A stretch of DNA of 29,109 nucleotides, taken from positions 1-29,109 of the forward strand of contig JASAOO010003212.1 in assembly GCA_030849075.1 (NCBI GenBank), given 5' to 3'. Shown piece after piece: positions 17,868-25,967 of this stretch. The notes under the pieces were generated by a model that worked only from the letters and a program-made list of their open reading frames with translations, was not told where the DNA came from and ran no database searches. Origin of the DNA: Zelonia costaricensis. Lineage: Eukaryota > Euglenozoa > Kinetoplastea > Trypanosomatida > Trypanosomatidae. Made by a program: the position numbers and the translations under genes. Every line of letters starts with the position of its first letter. The stretch's first letter is position 1.

Positions 17868-18040
17868 GCCCGCCATCCCCACGAAACAGCCAAGAAGGAG
17901 AGCAGCATCGAAGCCGGCGCTCTCCTTTCTTCTCCTGTCGCCGTCGTCGCTACCTCTGCGCCTCCGCCCTTCCTTCCTGCTCTGCCTCCACACAGAGTCC
18001 ACCGCGCACAGCTTCGATCCCCTCCGTGCACACCCACACA

Positions 18041-18072
18041 CACCCACCACCACCACACACACACACACACAC
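18041..18072 (+). repeat. CA dinucleotide microsatellite
   Basis: (CA)n with a few CAC interruptions, in the spacer upstream of PEF1. Such CA/TG tracts are common in Leishmaniinae spacers. Confidence 0.85.
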
Positions 18073-18146
18073 GTATCGTTGACGTCTCATACACGCCTGC
18101 AGTTGCTCGCCGCTGATCCAGTTCTGTTGCCCACACACTCAACCAC

Positions 18147-18184
18147 TCCCCCACCCCCATCCCCCTTTCCCTTTCGTTGCTCAG
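18147..18184 (+). promoter_or_regulatory. Candidate trans-splice acceptor for PEF1
   Basis: A pyrimidine tract of about 35 nt ends in GCTCAG with AG at 18183-18184, only 5 nt before the ATG at 18190. A weaker alternative is the pyrimidine-rich stretch ending near 17994, which would give a leader of about 195 nt. No ATG lies between the two acceptors and the start codon. Confidence 0.5.
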
Positions 18185-18189
18185 CAGCT

Positions 18190-18999
18190 ATGGCCTACCC
18201 CTACGCTAACGCCGCGTACGGGCAGCCCTCCGCAGGGTACGGACAGCCCCCCGCCCCTGGCGGCTATGGACAGCCCCCTGCGCCGGGCGGGTACGGGCAG
18301 CCGCCGGCACCGGGTGGCTACGGACAACCACCGGCCCCTGGCGGCTATGGGCAGCCCCCTGCCAACGCCTCCTCCTACGGTCAGCCGCCGGTGCAGACGC
18401 CGCTGCCGTACAACTCGCAGATGGGCTACGGCGGGGCCCCGCCGCCGACGCCGCAGTACACGGGCGTGTATGCGCCGGCCAGCGACCAGATGAACCGCAA
18501 CCCGGAGCTCATGCAGTGGTTCCGCGCTGTGGACACGGACAACAGCGGCACCATCAGCGTGCCGGAGCTGAACGCTGCCCTGTCCAGCGCCGGCGTCCCC
18601 TTCAGCCTGGCGACGACGGAGAAGCTGCTGTACATGTACGACAAGGACCGCAGCGGCGAGATCAGCTTTGGCGAGTTCCAGGACCTGCACAAGTTCATCA
18701 TGAACATGAAAGAGGGCTTCCGCCAGCGCGATACGAGCGGCGATGGCCGGCTCGACGGCAACGAGATCCGCGCCGCCCTGACTGCCAGTGGCTACCAGCT
18801 GTCCGAGCAAACCTTCCAGGCGCTGATGCGCAAGTTCGACCGGCAGCGCCGCGGCTCGCTCGGCTTCGACGACTACGTGGAGCTCTCCATCTTCATCTCG
18901 AGGGTGCGCAACGTCTTCTCCTTCTACGACCGCGAGCGCAGCGGACAGGTGACCTTCACCTTCGACGCCTTCGTGGGCAGCAGCGTGTCCATTCTGTAG
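18190..18999 (+). CDS. Penta-EF-hand calcium-binding protein, ALG-2/PDCD6- or peflin-like (PEF1, 269 aa)
   Basis: Likely cytosolic calcium sensor of the PEF family, whose members dimerise through EF5 and bind Pro-rich partners in membrane traffic and repair. Five EF-hand loops start at Asp115, 151, 181, 217 and 247, with the alternating 36/30-residue spacing typical of PEF proteins. EF1 (DTDNSGTISVPE), EF2 (DKDRSGEISFGE) and EF3 (DTSGDGRLDGNE) look canonical. EF4 (DRQRRGSLGFDD) and EF5 are degenerate, and EF4 closely matches the ALG-2 EF4 pattern. Residues 17-58 are YGQPPAPGG repeats, like the Gly/Pro/Tyr-rich N-termini of peflin and grancalcin. The start is the first ATG after the splice acceptor; upstream in-frame sequence has only non-ATG starts. 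It is followed by a paralogue at 20179. Confidence 0.92.
   Translation: MAYPYANAAYGQPSAGYGQPPAPGGYGQPPAPGGYGQPPAPGGYGQPPAPGGYGQPPANASSYGQPPVQTPLPYNSQMGYGGAPPPTPQYTGVYAPASDQMNRNPELMQWFRAVDTDNSGTISVPELNAALSSAGVPFSLATTEKLLYMYDKDRSGEISFGEFQDLHKFIMNMKEGFRQRDTSGDGRLDGNEIRAALTASGYQLSEQTFQALMRKFDRQRRGSLGFDDYVELSIFISRVRNVFSFYDRERSGQVTFTFDAFVGSSVSIL
18238..18363 (+). repeat. 27-nt tandem repeat encoding YGQPPAPGG (4 full copies plus a partial)
   Basis: Full units at 18238-18264, 18265-18291, 18292-18318 and 18319-18345, then a partial unit to 18363. The units differ mostly at synonymous third positions while the peptide stays constant, which suggests selection on the protein. Confidence 0.9.
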
Positions 19000-19671
19000 G
19001 CGAGGAAACCTGTGAGAAGTGGGAGAGAGAGAGAGGGGTGAGGTGGGGTGGGGGTGGAGGTGCAAGACGGCGTGGATGTTGCACGGGCCACTCCCATCAA
19101 ACACCAAACACCCTCCCCCATTCCACGGCTCCGCCCTGCGCTGCCCTCCTCTGTCTGACTGGGCCACCTTCACTCTCCTTCCCCCACCCCCCCCATGCTC
19201 CCGGCGCTCGCCACCTTGTTGCTTCCATGAAGTCCCCTCCCCCCTCCCCGTTCCTGTACGGGAGCGCACCCAGCGACCCAGCGAGACCCACTGCACGCAC
19301 CCGCCTCTCCCTCTCGCTCACCTCTTTTAGCCTGATGGCGCCCCCCCCCCCCCCCCGCTGTCTCCGTCGCTGTCGCCGTCTCCCCATTCCAAGTTTCCAT
19401 TCTTCGTTCCCCCCCTCCTCCTCCCGCGTACCGGCTGCTGAGCGCAGCAGAGCGTCGATGCGTGTCCACGCGTCACGCCCCACCCGTTGCTCTCGTTGCC
19501 GGCTTGATGTGCGGTGTGTAGTGCGTTCACCCCAACCCTCCCCCCCTCCTCTCTCAGCGGGGCTCACAGCGCCATCACATTCAAGACAATGAGAGGTGAA
19601 CAAGCGAAGAAACAAGAGAGGAGAAGGAGCCACAAGTCGATGCACCGCTGCTTCCTCCGCCAACCACGCGA

Positions 19672-19757
19672 GCACACGCACACTGGCACGCACGAGCGGA
19701 CACTCGCACGTACGTGTGTATGTGTATGTGTGTGTGTGTATGTGTATGTGCGTGTGC
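19672..19757 (+). repeat. CA-rich/TG-rich segment with 11-bp inverted-repeat ends
   Basis: GCACACGCACA at 19672-19682 is the exact reverse complement of TGTGCGTGTGC at 19747-19757. Between them, a CA-rich half is followed by a (TG/TA)n half (19711-19757), so the transcript could fold into an imperfect hairpin. A 10-nt palindrome, CACGTACGTG, lies at 19707-19716. Confidence 0.7.
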
Positions 19758-20112
19758 AGGGGAGGGGGGAGGGGAGCGCTGATATGCAGGTGACACCCCG
19801 TGCCGGACAGGGAGGGGTGAAGCAACAAAGAGCAGTTTCTGCATTTGGACACATGGCGCACTTCGTGAAGCCCCATCACGGCAGGGACGCCTCCAGCGAT
19901 GGACGGCCCCGCACGCTGCGCTCTTGTGTCCGCTCTCTGCTTTGTTTTTCTCGCACCTCTCACGCGCACACGTCACAACTCCGCTCCCTGCCCTCCTCTT
20001 TCCACCTTGGCCGTGCTCTACAGCGAGTTCCAACTGCTCAGCCCTTCACTTCCGCTTGGCACACGCAAACGCACGCACACAGACAGAGAACGACGACCAC
20101 AGTGAGTCCGCC

Positions 20113-20146
20113 GTTTACCTCCTCTTCCCCTTTACCTATCGCCCAG
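20113..20146 (+). promoter_or_regulatory. Candidate trans-splice acceptor for PEF2
   Basis: A pyrimidine-rich tract (20113-20140) is followed by GCCCAG with AG at 20145-20146, 32 nt before the ATG at 20179. No other ATG lies in between. Confidence 0.6.
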
Positions 20147-20178
20147 CTGCGTCCATCGAGATCACCGTCTCCGTCGTG

Positions 20179-20760
20179 ATGTCATCCGTGGGATACCCCA
20201 ACTACGGCTACCCGACCGCAGCGAGCGCGGGCGTGTATGCGCCGCAGACCTACCAGGCTCCGCCAGAGCTCCTCAGCTGGTTTCGCGCCGTGGACACTGA
20301 CGGGAGCGGCCGCATCAGCGTGCCGGAGCTGAACGCGGCCCTGTCCAACGCCGGCTTCCGCTTCAGCATCGGCACGACGGAGAAGCTGCTCGCCCGCTAC
20401 GACCTCGACCGCAGCGGCACCATCACCATGGACGAGTTCGCCCACCTTCACGAGTTCATCTCGGCTATGCAGCAGGGCTTCCGCCAGCGCGACGTCAGCG
20501 GCGATGGCCGGCTTGACGGCAGCGAAACACGCGAGGCGATGCGGCTTAGCGGGTTCGCGCTGGGCGAGGAGACGTTCCAGGCGGTGATGCGCAAATTCGA
20601 CCGGCAGCGCCGCGGCTCGCTCGGCTTCGACGACTACATCGAGCTGTCCATCTTCATGGCGCAGACGCGTGACGCGTACGCCTTCTTTGACCGCGACCGC
20701 AAGGGCATGGTGGTCTTCAACTTCGACACGTTCCTGGGCACCGCCGCCACGCTCACGTAA
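20179..20760 (+). CDS. Penta-EF-hand calcium-binding protein, ALG-2/PDCD6-like (PEF2, 193 aa)
   Basis: Paralogue of the preceding gene, of about the usual ALG-2 size (about 190 residues), with a short Tyr/Pro-containing N-terminus and no YGQPPAPGG repeats. The five EF loops start at Asp39, 75, 105, 141 and 171, with exactly the same 36/30/36/30 spacing as PEF1. EF1 (DTDGSGRISVPE), EF2 (DLDRSGTITMDE) and EF3 (DVSGDGRLDGSE) look calcium-competent. EF4 (DRQRRGSLGFDD) and EF5 (DRDRKGMVVFNF) are not. Role by family: a calcium-dependent adaptor that may form homodimers or a heterodimer with PEF1, as ALG-2 does with peflin; the pairing is inference. The ATG at 20179 is the first after the splice acceptor, and the longer open frame upstream lacks an ATG start. 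Confidence 0.92.
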   Translation: MSSVGYPNYGYPTAASAGVYAPQTYQAPPELLSWFRAVDTDGSGRISVPELNAALSNAGFRFSIGTTEKLLARYDLDRSGTITMDEFAHLHEFISAMQQGFRQRDVSGDGRLDGSETREAMRLSGFALGEETFQAVMRKFDRQRRGSLGFDDYIELSIFMAQTRDAYAFFDRDRKGMVVFNFDTFLGTAATLT

Positions 20761-21605
20761 GACGGGGTGGGGGGGAGGGGACACGGAGATAGGGCGCCTT
20801 GACCGCCTGTCTACCCTCGTGTGGCTGCCCGTGTGTGTGTGTGTGCGGTCCGAAGCGGTCCCCACGCATCCTGCCTGCTCCCCCCCCCCCTCCCCACCAT
20901 TCCACTCGACCTTTGCGTGGGATGTGGTGCTTGTCGTGCACCCTCGACCACGTGGTTATCTTCGTTTGCTGGCCGACACATGCGGAGCCCGGGGAAAGGA
21001 TGTTCGCCGTGGATGCTTGGCCGCTCATCGCCGTCGCCGCGCCGACAGGGAAGGAGCTCACGCCGACACGACTGTCCTTGTGTGCGTGCGTGTGTGTGTG
21101 TGTCTGACCGATCGAGTCTAGGCGTCCGACTTCCAAGCAGCCCAACCTCCCGCCAAAACTCCCCTGCGCCCATGTGCGTCTTTGCCAACACGTCGCCCAC
21201 CCGCTTAACAACCTCCGACTCGTCTGCTCGTGCTGACCGCACCTCCACCCCGCCCCTTTCGGCTCCCGCTCCACGTGAATGACAACGCCCCCTCCCACTA
21301 TGGAATCTTCACCTTCACCTCCCCCCCCCAACTCTCGATGGCACTTTAAATTGGCCGCACACACACACACGACCGACTTCCGCACGTTGTACATGCCGCC
21401 TGTCGGCCTTCAGCACAGCACGGCTCCCGGTGAAGGGGCCCACGCGAAGACGACTGCACACCGCCTGCGCAGCGCCATAGAAGAAACCACAAGAGCAGCA
21501 CAGAACATAGAAGACGAATTGGCACCGCATCGACGTCCTCTAAGAGGAGGGGACCGCGCACCAAAGTAGCCACGACGCACACGGCCTTGATGCACACGCA
21601 CCGCA
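20761..21605 (+). other. Spacer between PEF2 and GCP-like genes (no gene seen)
   Basis: About 845 nt with TG microsatellites at 20831-20846 and 21079-21103, a CA tract at 21358-21370, a C-rich run at about 20880-20892 and a pyrimidine tract at about 21308-21330. Small ORFs here have Cys/Val/Arg-rich translations produced by the TG repeats and do not look coding. Confidence 0.65.
21308..21413 (+). promoter_or_regulatory. Candidate trans-splice acceptor for the GCP-like gene
   Basis: A pyrimidine tract (about 21308-21330) is followed, with no intervening AG, by CTTCAG with AG at 21412-21413. The predicted leader is about 192 nt and contains one out-of-frame ATG at 21590. Confidence 0.4.
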
Positions 21606-24600
21606 ATGGCCGCCGCCGCTGCCCCTCCCTCCTCCTCCTCCTCCGTCTCTGCGCTGATGCACCCCGCCGTCGCCGCGATGGCGGAGGAGGACGTGCAAGA
21701 CGCGGCACTCGACGAGTACTTTGCCGCCTGCCACACGACGTCGCCGTCGTCGTCGTCGTCAAGCGGCAGCAGCAACCGCAGCGGCAGACCCTCCCGGCCC
21801 GCCTCCGCCACCGCGGTGCGGGCGCCGGAGACGGCGTCGCCACCGCTGCAGGGGAGTGCCGCCCGCCCGCTGCGACATCGCCCCCGCCCCACCACCGCGC
21901 CGCTGCACGTCGAGCCGCTCATTTCATTTCCCGCCACCCTCGACGAGGAGGCGGACGCCGCCCCGTCTCCTCCTCGTCGTCGTGCAGCCCCGCCGCCGCA
22001 GGCCTCTGCCCCCCGCGCTTCGCCGCTCGCCGCCTCGACACCAGCAGTCGCATCCTTGGAAGGCCTTGCGCGCGGTGTCGCAGGCCAGGCCCTGGCTGAG
22101 CGCCTGCAGCTCACCGCGTTGCCGTACGCGCCCGCTCACGTGTCCCACTTGCAGAGCGGCACGTCACCCAGCAGTGCCGCCGCCGCATCCGGCGCTGCGT
22201 TTGAGTTTCACGTGCCGCCCCCGTCGCAGCACACCACCACGACGGCATCGACATCCGCCGCCGCGGCAGCACGAGGCACATGGCACACCTCTCCGTCCGC
22301 GGGCACCGCTGCGGCAGCCGCACCCACGGGGGCCACCACCACATCCACCACCATTCGCACCCGCGGGCGCTCGGGCGGTCGCCGGTCCGCCGGGGCGCCC
22401 TCGACGGCGATGCCGCCCGCCCGAGTGGCGGCTCGCCAGCGCGCCGTGCTCTTCGACGTGCTCTGCGCCGTGCGCCAGCACCCCACGGCCAGCTGCGTGC
22501 TGGACGCTGCGTCGATGTGGCGGCTGCACGACGCCGTGGCAGGCGAGGCGCAGGCGGAGGGGTGGCCCTCCTCGATCATGGGTGCGTTCGGGCAGCTGCT
22601 GGAGGTGGCCAACGACGTGGCCGCCGTGGAGGCGCATGAGCGGGCCTTCCACCAGCGCCGCCGACCCGACGGCGACAGTGACGATGCGGAGGCGGAGCGC
22701 GGGGTGCAGGAGGCATCGCTGGCGTTGGAAGCTGCGGCGGCGCAGTCGCTCAGCCGCCTCTGTGCCGTCTTCCGGCTGCTCGTCGCGGACCTCGTGCGCT
22801 GGGTGCTGCAGCTGCAGGAGTGTCTCCTCGCCACCTGCGCGCGGGCCGCCACGTCAGCCGACTCCTCGCACGCCGCACCGTCCACGCTGCCGTCACCGCC
22901 AGTGCTGCTGCCTCTCCCCAAGTCCTGCGCGCTCGCCGATCTCGTCGCGGCGGTGCGCGAGAACGCGTTGCCGCTGCAGCGGTGCCGCGCGCTGGTGGAG
23001 GAGAGCGCCTGCCTCGACGGGCTCGCCGAGTCCAGCGCGGCCAGCGGCGGGAGCACCGGCCCAGAGACGTGCACGTCACTTGCGGCACGCTTGCTAGACA
23101 CGCTCATCATTCAAGCCAGCGCCTTCCAGGATACCTCGACGATGGACTTGTACCGCTTCTACGTGATGCTGCTGCTGTACACCGCGTGGCCGTACGTGCT
23201 GCTGTGCACGGCCGCCATCTTCGGCTTTGTGCGCGGCATCGACCCGCCGGTGTGGCGGCGGCAACTCCCGCGGCTCTTCCGCTCGTCCTTCTCGCACGTC
23301 CGCATCGGCGACGCCACCCGCCGCTACCCCACCGACGTGCTCTCGCTCCTCTTGAACTGCGTCGGCTACTACAGCGGTGAGGGGACCGGCGGCGTCGAGG
23401 TGGAGGCGGGGCGCGAAGCCTCTCCGTCCGCCGTCGCGCGTGACGGCAGCGTCGGCGGGGACGGCCTACCCGTGCCAGCGACCTCTGCGGCAGCAGCGGC
23501 GTGGGTATCCGTGCCTCGTCGCACCGCTGCCGGGGGGCGCAAGTCCAGCACGTCGGAGCCGCAGGTGGCTCGCGCCGCCCTCGCCTCCGCACGCTCCTTT
23601 GTGCTGCGCAGCCTCGCCAGCTTCACGCGGCGCCACAAGCAGATCGCCCTCTCCCGCACCCCCATGCATGGCCAGGGCACTGCGGGTGCTGCAGCGGCCG
23701 CTACCGCCGCCGCCACGTCGGCCACCGCGCCGGCTCTGACGCAGCAGTGGCACCGCAAGAGCGTGAAGGACATCCTGCACTACATCCTGTACAGCGGCAG
23801 CACCGCCGGCGGAGCGGGCGACAGCACCGACGACGTGGTCCGCTACGCACGCCAGAACCAAGACGTGCAGCGCCGCGTCGTGCCGGCCACCGCGGCGTCT
23901 GACCGCGGCCACTTCGCCTACTTCCCCACCACCATCCCGCTCGGCTTCACGGCGATGCAGGCGGAGGGGCTCGCAGGCCAGCAGCGCTTGCAACAGCAGC
24001 AGCAGCATCAGCGGGGAGAGGAGGCGCTGCAGCGCCCTAGCGGTGGTGCTGTGGCCTTCTCGGGCCGCACCGCCGATGCCCGGCACCGCAGCCAGCGCCT
24101 CGACGACGACGAGGGTGACGACGGCGGCGGCGGGGGCGCCGGGGCGCAGGACACCGACCTGCTGCGCCGGCGGGGCCTCTCGCTCTGGACGCTTGTCATC
24201 GCCGACTCCGCCACGGCCCCAGACGTGCGCTTCACCAACGCGCTGGGTCAGTCTGAGGAGCGACTGCTGGAGGCGGACGCGGATGAGCTCGAGGGCGGCG
24301 ACGGCGCGGCCGGCACGCGGTCCGGCTCGCCTCACCGCCGGCGGAGGCAACACCAGCTCTGGATCAACGTGACGATCCCGTGTGCGCGGTGGGTGACGAC
24401 GGCGCTGCTGATCCCGATCGGCGTAGCCGTGCAGCGGCTGCAGGAGCGCCGGCTGAAGGAGCTCTTTGCCATGGCGCTGCAGGCCGTCGACAGCGCGAGC
24501 GGGGTCGGCCTGCTCGAGAGCCTCGGCGACGCGCCGCCGCCTGCAGCGTCGGACGCGAAGGCGAGTGCGGAGGGCGCCGGCGGTGCGGCTCGCGTCGCCT

Positions 24601-25967
24601 CGCTTGTGGCTCCTGTCCCGGTGACGGGCGGCGCTGCGGCCTGCTCCTTCCTGCACGCACTGAAGCTCATCGTGGACGTGGCCCTCTGCCGGGATCAAGA
24701 GCGGCTCGTGCGCGGCTTCGTGGAACGGCTGTACAACGAGCCGCGGTGGTGGGCGCGTCGCGGTGGCGATGGCGGGGCGACTGCGTTTGTGCGACTCGGC
24801 ACGGCGGCGCCGACCGTGTCGCTTCTCTTCTCCGACGCCCTGCGTGGCAAGCGCTTTGGGGAACTGGCGCGCCTCGCGGTGCTACCCGCGCGGCAGGCAT
24901 CAGCGGCACCCGCAGCTGGCGCACCTGGCGAAGCCGGGGAGGAGGACCACGTCAGGGGGAGCGTCGACGCCGCGTCGCCGTCTGCAGCGGACCTGCTCGA
25001 TGCCTTCGCCTCCTTCCAGCTTCACTTCACGCTGCCCGACGCCTTCGAGCGCGTTCTGCTGCCCCGCGACCTGAGCGTGTACGTGGCGCCGACGACGGGC
25101 ACGACGGAGCGGAGCTACCAGACCTACTTCTGGGAGCGGCGACGTCGGTGCTACGTGGAGGAGGGTGCGGGTAGCGGCGGCGTGGGTGCCAGCGGCCTGC
25201 CGGTGTCATCGATACCGCCCACCGCGGCCGCCGGAAGCGCGGGACGGGCACCGCTCGTCACCCCAGGCGTGGGCGGCATCGCATTCGCGGACGTCTGGAG
25301 CTACGTGTTCGGCTACCAGTGCGCGCTGTGCTACGCCCAGGTCACGCTGCGCGAGCACAAGAAGCGGCTTCAGCGGCGCGATGCCGTGGACAGCGAGGTG
25401 GTGCACGCGATGGGGGACGCCGGGGTGTGGGGGGTGCAGCGGCTGCAGTACGCCTCGCGCGGGCTGGGCAGCGCCTACTACACGCTGACCTTCGCCGTGG
25501 ACGCGCTCCTCACCTTCACGCAGAGCACAGCCATCCGCGTCGTGTACGAACTGGAGCGGCTGCTGGCGAAGGCGATGCGGGCCTCGGCGGAGCTGCACTC
25601 GTGCATGGAGCTGTGCTATCAGCTGGACGCACTGCTGCTTGAGCTGGGCGCCGTCGCCTTATCGGCTCGCCCGCCGGTCGCGCTGAATGCGCGGGAGCGT
25701 GCCATGCAGTCCTCCGCCGGCGAGGCCGTCCGCGCTGCCGTGCAGTCCATCTTGGAAGTCGCCGTCGACCCGGCGCGGCTGCCGGTCTCGCAGGTCAGTC
25801 GCCGCACACGCAACGGCGTCGAGGCGCTCGTCGCCGCCGTGTCGGGTGCCGCCGAGCAGCAGCCCGTGTCTTCGCTTGCCGCGCACCTGCAGCCGCTGCT
25901 GGTGCGGCTGACCTTCAACCACTACTACGGCACAGACGAGGACATCCTGTCCTTCCGCTTCCGGTGA
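21606..25967 (+). CDS. Gamma-tubulin complex component, divergent Spc97/Spc98 (GCP) family (1453 aa)
   Basis: Predicted to act with gamma-tubulin in nucleating microtubules, for example at basal bodies or the spindle. The first ~275 residues are Ala/Ser/Pro-rich and probably disordered. Residues about 277-570 follow the GRIP1 layout, with LVADLVRWVLQLQECL, then LQRCRALVEES, then a 'WPYVLL..AAIFGFVRGID' segment matching the family's 'P....l..Wi..G.l.Dp'. Residues about 919-1453 follow GRIP2: IPIGVAVQRLQERRLKELF, then CSFLHALKLIVDVALCRDQ, then FQLHFTLPDAFERVLLPRDL, then DVWSYVFGYQCAL. The end carries LLVRLTFNHYY (1431-1441), close to the family's terminal RLDFNxYY. A long insertion with a Gln run (near 800) separates the two halves, so size suggests a GCP5/GCP6-type member rather than GCP2-4. 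Subtype is uncertain. The ATG at 21606 has good context; an out-of-frame ATG precedes it by 16 nt. Confidence 0.8.
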   Translation: MAAAAAPPSSSSSVSALMHPAVAAMAEEDVQDAALDEYFAACHTTSPSSSSSSGSSNRSGRPSRPASATAVRAPETASPPLQGSAARPLRHRPRPTTAPLHVEPLISFPATLDEEADAAPSPPRRRAAPPPQASAPRASPLAASTPAVASLEGLARGVAGQALAERLQLTALPYAPAHVSHLQSGTSPSSAAAASGAAFEFHVPPPSQHTTTTASTSAAAAARGTWHTSPSAGTAAAAAPTGATTTSTTIRTRGRSGGRRSAGAPSTAMPPARVAARQRAVLFDVLCAVRQHPTASCVLDAASMWRLHDAVAGEAQAEGWPSSIMGAFGQLLEVANDVAAVEAHERAFHQRRRPDGDSDDAEAERGVQEASLALEAAAAQSLSRLCAVFRLLVADLVRWVLQLQECLLATCARAATSADSSHAAPSTLPSPPVLLPLPKSCALADLVAAVRENALPLQRCRALVEESACLDGLAESSAASGGSTGPETCTSLAARLLDTLIIQASAFQDTSTMDLYRFYVMLLLYTAWPYVLLCTAAIFGFVRGIDPPVWRRQLPRLFRSSFSHVRIGDATRRYPTDVLSLLLNCVGYYSGEGTGGVEVEAGREASPSAVARDGSVGGDGLPVPATSAAAAAWVSVPRRTAAGGRKSSTSEPQVARAALASARSFVLRSLASFTRRHKQIALSRTPMHGQGTAGAAAAATAAATSATAPALTQQWHRKSVKDILHYILYSGSTAGGAGDSTDDVVRYARQNQDVQRRVVPATAASDRGHFAYFPTTIPLGFTAMQAEGLAGQQRLQQQQQHQRGEEALQRPSGGAVAFSGRTADARHRSQRLDDDEGDDGGGGGAGAQDTDLLRRRGLSLWTLVIADSATAPDVRFTNALGQSEERLLEADADELEGGDGAAGTRSGSPHRRRRQHQLWINVTIPCARWVTTALLIPIGVAVQRLQERRLKELFAMALQAVDSASGVGLLESLGDAPPPAASDAKASAEGAGGAARVASLVAPVPVTGGAAACSFLHALKLIVDVALCRDQERLVRGFVERLYNEPRWWARRGGDGGATAFVRLGTAAPTVSLLFSDALRGKRFGELARLAVLPARQASAAPAAGAPGEAGEEDHVRGSVDAASPSAADLLDAFASFQLHFTLPDAFERVLLPRDLSVYVAPTTGTTERSYQTYFWERRRRCYVEEGAGSGGVGASGLPVSSIPPTAAAGSAGRAPLVTPGVGGIAFADVWSYVFGYQCALCYAQVTLREHKKRLQRRDAVDSEVVHAMGDAGVWGVQRLQYASRGLGSAYYTLTFAVDALLTFTQSTAIRVVYELERLLAKAMRASAELHSCMELCYQLDALLLELGAVALSARPPVALNARERAMQSSAGEAVRAAVQSILEVAVDPARLPVSQVSRRTRNGVEALVAAVSGAAEQQPVSSLAAHLQPLLVRLTFNHYYGTDEDILSFRFR
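23991..24010 (+). repeat. CAG/CAA (polyglutamine) run in GCP-like gene
   Basis: Short CAA/CAG/CAT repeat encoding a Gln/His run near residue 800, within the linker between the two conserved halves of the protein. Confidence 0.8.

Larger units (their letters stand above)
17491..18189 (+). other. Spacer between HECT and PEF1 genes (no gene seen)
   Basis: About 700 nt holding the HECT 3' UTR and the 5' processing signals of the next gene. It contains a G-rich block facing a C13 run (17804-17867), pyrimidine-rich sequence at about 17920-17992, a CA microsatellite (about 18041-18072) and the terminal pyrimidine tract at 18147-18184. No ORF here looks coding. Confidence 0.7.
19000..20178 (+). other. 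Spacer between PEF1 and PEF2 genes (no gene seen)
   Basis: Nearly 1.2 kb without a convincing ORF. It contains G-rich sequence just after PEF1, C-rich and pyrimidine-rich tracts (about 19180-19200, 19341-19360, 19530-19555), a CA-rich then TG-rich segment with inverted-repeat ends (19672-19757), and the PEF2 splice acceptor. I could not recognise a SIDER-type retroposon by eye. Confidence 0.65.

Noticed and set aside
18079..18189. In-frame upstream extension of PEF1
   Set aside because: It starts with TTG, runs through the CA-rich spacer and pyrimidine tract, and contains no ATG.
178..20113. Shared string GTGAGTCCGCC upstream of the HECT ATG and near the PEF2 leader
   Set aside because: Only 11 nt, at different distances from the start codons. 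It is compatible with chance in GC-rich spacers.
19924..20178. In-frame upstream extension of PEF2
   Set aside because: It has no ATG start and crosses the probable splice acceptor at 20145-20146.
19000..20178. Possible SIDER-type retroposon in the spacers
   Set aside because: I could not recognise the SIDER signature or a terminal A-rich end by eye. An alignment to SIDER1/SIDER2 consensus sequences would decide.
20920..21060. Possible tRNA or snoRNA in the PEF2-GCP spacer
   Set aside because: No B-box-like GGTTCGANTCC, no cloverleaf arms and no paired C and D boxes were found.
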